Source: JAWLHU01 sp049325315 (GTDB lineage Bacteria; Bacillota; Sulfobacillia; Symbiobacteriales; Symbiobacteriaceae). Taken from it: a stretch of 8,036 bases of DNA. Positions 5,690 through 8,036 of this stretch are shown piece after piece; positions within the stretch are counted from its first letter, which is position 1; each line of letters opens with the position of its first letter. The stretch spans positions 1-8,036 of the forward strand of contig JBMONB010000107.1 in the NCBI GenBank assembly GCA_049325315.1. The letters run 5' to 3'. Below the pieces are notes generated by a model. The model ran no database searches. It was not told the origin of the DNA and saw only the letters and a program-made list of their open reading frames with translations. Position numbers and translations under genes: made by a program.

Positions 5690-6760
5690 ATGTCCGCCGT
5701 TGTTGTGGAGTTGACCCGCGGTTCGCTGGTAGAGTCTTTCTTCCGTGGCGATGCGGCCGTTGTGGACAGCACCGGCCGTCTGCTCTTTGGTGTGGGCGAC
5801 GCCGGCAAGGTCACCTTCTGGCGCTCCTCTGCCAAGCCGATTCAGGCGCTCCCCGTGATCACCACCGGAGCGGCTGACGCCTTCGGTTATACCCCCGAGC
5901 ATCTGGCGCTCTTCTGCGCCTCCCATAACGCTGAGCCCGTGCACACGTCTACAGTCTTAGATGCGCTCCAGCGGGCCGGGCTGTCGCCCGAGTATCTGCA
6001 GTGCGGCGCCCACCTTCCCTACGATAAGGAGACCGCCAAAGCGATGCAGGCGGCGGGGGAGGAGCCGGGCCGGATCCACTCCAACTGCTCGGGTAAGCAC
6101 ACGGGCATGCTGGCGATCGGAACCCACCTGGGCCTGCCGGTCGACGACTACATGAACCCGGCCTCGGAGGTGCAGCAGGTGATTCTGGCCTGCGTCGCCG
6201 ACGTCTGCGGCCTGGAGCCGGGGCAGATTGCCATCGGCGTCGATGGGTGCGGCGTACCGGTCTTCGGCATGCCGCTGACCCACATGTCGCTGGCCTTCGC
6301 CCGCCTGGCCGACCCCGACCGGATGCCGGCGGGGAAGCAGGAGGCAGGGCTTCGGATGCGCGGGGCGATGATTGCCCACCCCCACCATGTGGCGGGCAAA
6401 GGCCGCATCTGCACCGACCTGATGAACCTGCCCGGTGGCCGCTTTGTGGCCAAGTCGGGCGCCGAGGGCGTCTACTCGGTGGGGATTCTCCCCGAGGTCG
6501 TGGCCGCCTCGCCGGTGTTCCAGCGGGCAGGCGCCAGGGGCGGCGTGGGGATCACGGTCAAGGTGGAAGATGGCAACACCGATGCGCGGCATCTGATGAT
6601 TGTGGAGATCCTGCGCCAGCTGGAGGTCCTGACCGAAGCGGACCTGGACGCCCTGGCGAAGTACCGCCCGACGCCGATTAAGAACTGGGCTGGCAAGGTG
6701 GTGGGCGAGAAGCGCGTCGCCTTCACCCTTCAGCCCGTAGAAGGGGTGACCGTTGGTTGA
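5690..6760 (+). CDS. zinc-dependent L-asparaginase II (R. etli ReAV type)
   Basis: Predicted to hydrolyse L-asparagine to L-aspartate and ammonia. The sequence is of the asparaginase II family (COG4448), unrelated to the classic E. coli AnsA/AnsB fold. Residues shown to matter in Rhizobium etli ReAV have clear counterparts: Ser46 and Lys49 in RSSAK (45-49), Ser78 in CASHN (76-80), Lys255 in AKSGAEG (254-260), and the zinc ligands Cys133 and Lys136 in NCSGKH (132-137) and Cys187 in GVDGCG (183-188). The 356-residue length fits, and there is no signal peptide, so it is cytoplasmic. The SD GGAGG (5675-5679) overlaps the stop of the upstream hydrolase gene, and the ATG is 10 nt further on. The last codons overlap the start of the threonine dehydratase. 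The substrate is inferred from family and conserved active site. Confidence 0.93.
   Translation: MSAVVVELTRGSLVESFFRGDAAVVDSTGRLLFGVGDAGKVTFWRSSAKPIQALPVITTGAADAFGYTPEHLALFCASHNAEPVHTSTVLDALQRAGLSPEYLQCGAHLPYDKETAKAMQAAGEEPGRIHSNCSGKHTGMLAIGTHLGLPVDDYMNPASEVQQVILACVADVCGLEPGQIAIGVDGCGVPVFGMPLTHMSLAFARLADPDRMPAGKQEAGLRMRGAMIAHPHHVAGKGRICTDLMNLPGGRFVAKSGAEGVYSVGILPEVVAASPVFQRAGARGGVGITVKVEDGNTDARHLMIVEILRQLEVLTEADLDALAKYRPTPIKNWAGKVVGEKRVAFTLQPVEGVTVG
6741..6759 (+). promoter_or_regulatory. SD and TTG start inside the asparaginase gene end
   Basis: AAGGGGTGA (6741-6749) resembles the AAGGAGGTG anti-16S consensus and lies 7 nt before TTG at 6757. TTG overlaps the asparaginase TGA stop as TTGA. 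No ATG or GTG further in gives a comparable site before the conserved region, so a coupled TTG start is the best choice. Confidence 0.7.
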
Positions 6761-7710
6761 ATTCCGAGAATCTGGACCAGTTCCGAGCGGCCGAGGCGGT
6801 GGTGCGCCGCTTCTTTCCGCCGACGCCGCTGATCTATGCCCCCCGTCTCTCTGAGCGCCTCGGCACCGAGGTCTGGCTGAAGCTGGACATCTTTACCCCG
6901 ATTCGGACCTTCAAGATCCGTGGGGCGCTGAACAAGCTGAACGCCCTGGTGAACGCCGGCGTGACCGGCGGTGTGGTCACCGCCTCAGCCGGCAACCACG
7001 GTTTGGCGGTAGCCCGGGCCGCCCGGCTCTTTGGCCGCCCCGCCGTGGTGGTGGTCCCGGAGGCGGCAAACCCGCAGAAGGTGGCGCTGATCGCCGCCGA
7101 GGGCGCCCGGGTGGTCCACCACGGCCAGGACTACCAGGCCGCCTTCGAGCGCTGCCTGGCCATCGGCGAGGCCGAGGGTCTGACCCTGGTACACGCCTAC
7201 GATGACCCGGACGTGATCGCCGGGCAGTCCACCATCGGGCTGGAGCTGGTTGATTCCGGTGTCGATTTCGACACGGTGATCATGGGGATCGGCGGCGGCG
7301 GCCTGATCAGCGGCGTCGCTGCGGCAGTCAAGCGGTTGAAGCCCGGTGTGCGCGTGATCGGTGTGCAGCCAGAGGGAGCCAATTCGATGATCCGGAGCGT
7401 GAACGCCGGACGGATTGTCGAACTGGATCAGGTTCAGACAATCGCCGATGGTCTGGGGGCGCGCAAGCCCGGCGAGCATACCCTGGCCATGACACAGCGG
7501 TACGTAGATGAACTTCGCCCCGTCGGGGATGAAGATCTCTGGATCGCCATGCGCACCCTGCTGCGGGAGGAGCGCATCGTGGTCGAACCGGCGGGCGCCG
7601 CGGGCACGGCAGCGCTTCTGCGGGACGGCGCCCGTGGCCTGGGCCGGGTGGTGATCCTGGCATCGGGCGCCAACATCGCCGATGCTGTCCTGGAAAAGGT
7701 CATGGGTTAG
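6757..7710 (+). CDS. PLP-dependent threonine/serine dehydratase (TdcB-like, no ACT domain)
   Basis: Fold-type II PLP enzyme predicted to deaminate L-threonine to 2-oxobutyrate and/or L-serine to pyruvate, with release of ammonia. The 317-residue length is that of catabolic (TdcB-like) enzymes; the C-terminal ACT-like regulatory domains of biosynthetic IlvA are absent, so isoleucine feedback is not expected. The PLP lysine is Lys53 in RTFKIRGA (50-57); SAGNHG (77-82) binds the substrate carboxylate side, GIGGGGL (177-183) the PLP phosphate, and SGANI (303-307) replaces the usual SGGN near the pyridine nitrogen, a mild variant. It overlaps the asparaginase stop, so translation is probably coupled. 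Related dehydratases acting on hydroxy-amino acids such as phenylserine, threo-hydroxyaspartate or hydroxyectoine products look similar; given the aspartate-forming neighbour, a hydroxyaspartate-type substrate is possible but unsupported. Confidence 0.9.
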   Translation: MNSENLDQFRAAEAVVRRFFPPTPLIYAPRLSERLGTEVWLKLDIFTPIRTFKIRGALNKLNALVNAGVTGGVVTASAGNHGLAVARAARLFGRPAVVVVPEAANPQKVALIAAEGARVVHHGQDYQAAFERCLAIGEAEGLTLVHAYDDPDVIAGQSTIGLELVDSGVDFDTVIMGIGGGGLISGVAAAVKRLKPGVRVIGVQPEGANSMIRSVNAGRIVELDQVQTIADGLGARKPGEHTLAMTQRYVDELRPVGDEDLWIAMRTLLREERIVVEPAGAAGTAALLRDGARGLGRVVILASGANIADAVLEKVMG

Positions 7711-7714
7711 GAGG
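7708..7714 (+). promoter_or_regulatory. orphan Shine-Dalgarno sequence after the dehydratase stop
   Basis: TAGGAGG overlaps the TAG stop, exactly as at 659-665 and 5673-5679, where a gene starts 6-10 nt later. Here no ATG, GTG or TTG lies at a suitable distance; CTG at 7725 is 10 nt away. It may be a relic of a lost gene, chance, or a signal for a short CTG-start frame. Confidence 0.4.
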
Positions 7715-7739
7715 CTGAAAGCCACTGTCGGACCAGGTC

Positions 7740-7768
7740 TTGACGCCGGGGTGGATTCTCGCTACTCT
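7740..7768 (+). promoter_or_regulatory. candidate sigma-A promoter for panD
   Basis: TTGACG (7740-7745, 5 of 6 to consensus) and TACTCT (7763-7768, 3 of 6, keeping the key T1, A2 and T6) are spaced by exactly 17 bp. Transcription would begin near 7775, giving a leader of about 55 nt that contains the hairpin at 7784-7800. Confidence 0.5.
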
Positions 7769-7783
7769 AGTTTCTGGCTGGGA

Positions 7784-7800
7784 CCGCGCCGGGAGCGCGG
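7784..7800 (+). other. GC-rich hairpin in the panD leader
   Basis: CCGCGC (7784-7789) pairs perfectly with GCGCGG (7795-7800) across a 5-nt loop. No T-tract follows, so it is not a standard terminator. GGACCAGG (7730-7737) can also pair with CCTGGACC (7801-7808) with a single A-A mismatch, making a larger nested structure, but only if transcription starts upstream of 7730. No pairing with the SD at 7819-7825 was found. Confidence 0.4.
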
Positions 7801-7830
7801 CCTGGACCTTGTACCAACAGGAGGGCCGCC

Positions 7831-8036
7831 ATGTTGCGGACCATGTTTAAGTCGAAAATCCATCGCGCGACAGTGACCGAAGCGAACCTGAACTATGTAG
7901 GCTCGATCACCATTGACGAAGCGCTGCTCAAGGCTGCTGACATTATGGAGTACGAGCAGGTAGCGGTTGTTAACATCAACAACGGCGCCCGGTTCGAGAC
8001 TTACACCATCGCCGGGCCGGCCGGCTCAGGAATCAT
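7831..8036 (+). CDS. panD: aspartate 1-decarboxylase (3' truncated by window end)
   Basis: PanD converts L-aspartate to beta-alanine, the amine half of pantothenate and hence coenzyme A. The proenzyme cleaves itself between Gly24 and Ser25 to form a pyruvoyl cofactor; here the site is NYVGSITID (21-29) with Gly24-Ser25 intact. Other conserved residues are Lys9 and His11 in MFKSKIHRATVTEA (5-18) and NNGARFETY (50-58), with Arg54, Thr57 and Tyr58 in the known catalytic positions. Sixty-eight of about 125 residues are present. The start ATG follows the SD AGGAGGG (7819-7825) by 5 nt. The 120-bp gap and candidate promoter suggest separate transcription from the dehydratase operon. panB and panC are common partners and might lie downstream, outside the window. 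Confidence 0.96.
   Translation, partial: MLRTMFKSKIHRATVTEANLNYVGSITIDEALLKAADIMEYEQVAVVNINNGARFETYTIAGPAGSGI

Noticed and set aside
7682..7876. A 64-codon + strand frame spanning the dehydratase end and the panD start
   Set aside because: It overlaps two real genes out of frame, has no SD, and the translation shows no family features.

Overview
The window reads as ordinary chromosome from a high-GC, Gram-positive bacterium of the Firmicutes type. The protein sequences and gene order would suit a Symbiobacterium-like thermophile, but that is a judgement from protein character and composition, not a database match. Every gene is on the + strand. There are ten complete or 5'-truncated genes plus the start of an eleventh. 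Most start at strong GGAGG-type Shine-Dalgarno (SD) sites, often overlapping the preceding stop codon.

Block 1 (2-4125) is one probable transcription unit. It holds a 5'-truncated Pro/Gln-rich protein with a FliK-like C-terminal domain, a small soluble FlhB-C-like protein, acpS (acyl-carrier-protein phosphopantetheinyl transferase), a fused nnrE-nnrD (NAD(P)H-hydrate repair) and alr (alanine racemase). The first gap is 10 bp, the next two junctions are 4-bp ATGA overlaps, and alr follows 51 bp later with its own SD. Block 2 (about 4154-4898) is a MazEF/NdoAI-NdoA toxin-antitoxin pair with its own good sigma-A-like promoter and a hairpin after the toxin gene. Placement of this pair just after alr is a known Firmicute arrangement (as in B. 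subtilis alr-ndoAI-ndoA).

Block 3 (4956-7710) is a three-gene nitrogen/amino-acid catabolic unit. It encodes a class I glutamine-amidotransferase-like hydrolase (PuuD/peptidase C26 type), a zinc-dependent asparaginase of the Rhizobium etli ReAV type, and a PLP-dependent threonine/serine dehydratase that starts at TTG inside the asparaginase stop (TTGA). Block 4 is a 120-bp intergenic region with a candidate promoter, a GC-rich hairpin and an SD with no obvious gene, followed by the start of panD (aspartate 1-decarboxylase), which runs off the window. Asparaginase followed by PanD suggests an asparagine to aspartate to beta-alanine flow, but that link is inferred from gene order only.

I see no mobile element, CRISPR array, rRNA or tRNA. 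The least explained content is the FliK-like/FlhB-C-like pair outside any visible flagellar context, including a 7-residue/21-bp repeat tract, and the small intergenic signals before panD. I did not find a convincing new multi-gene system.
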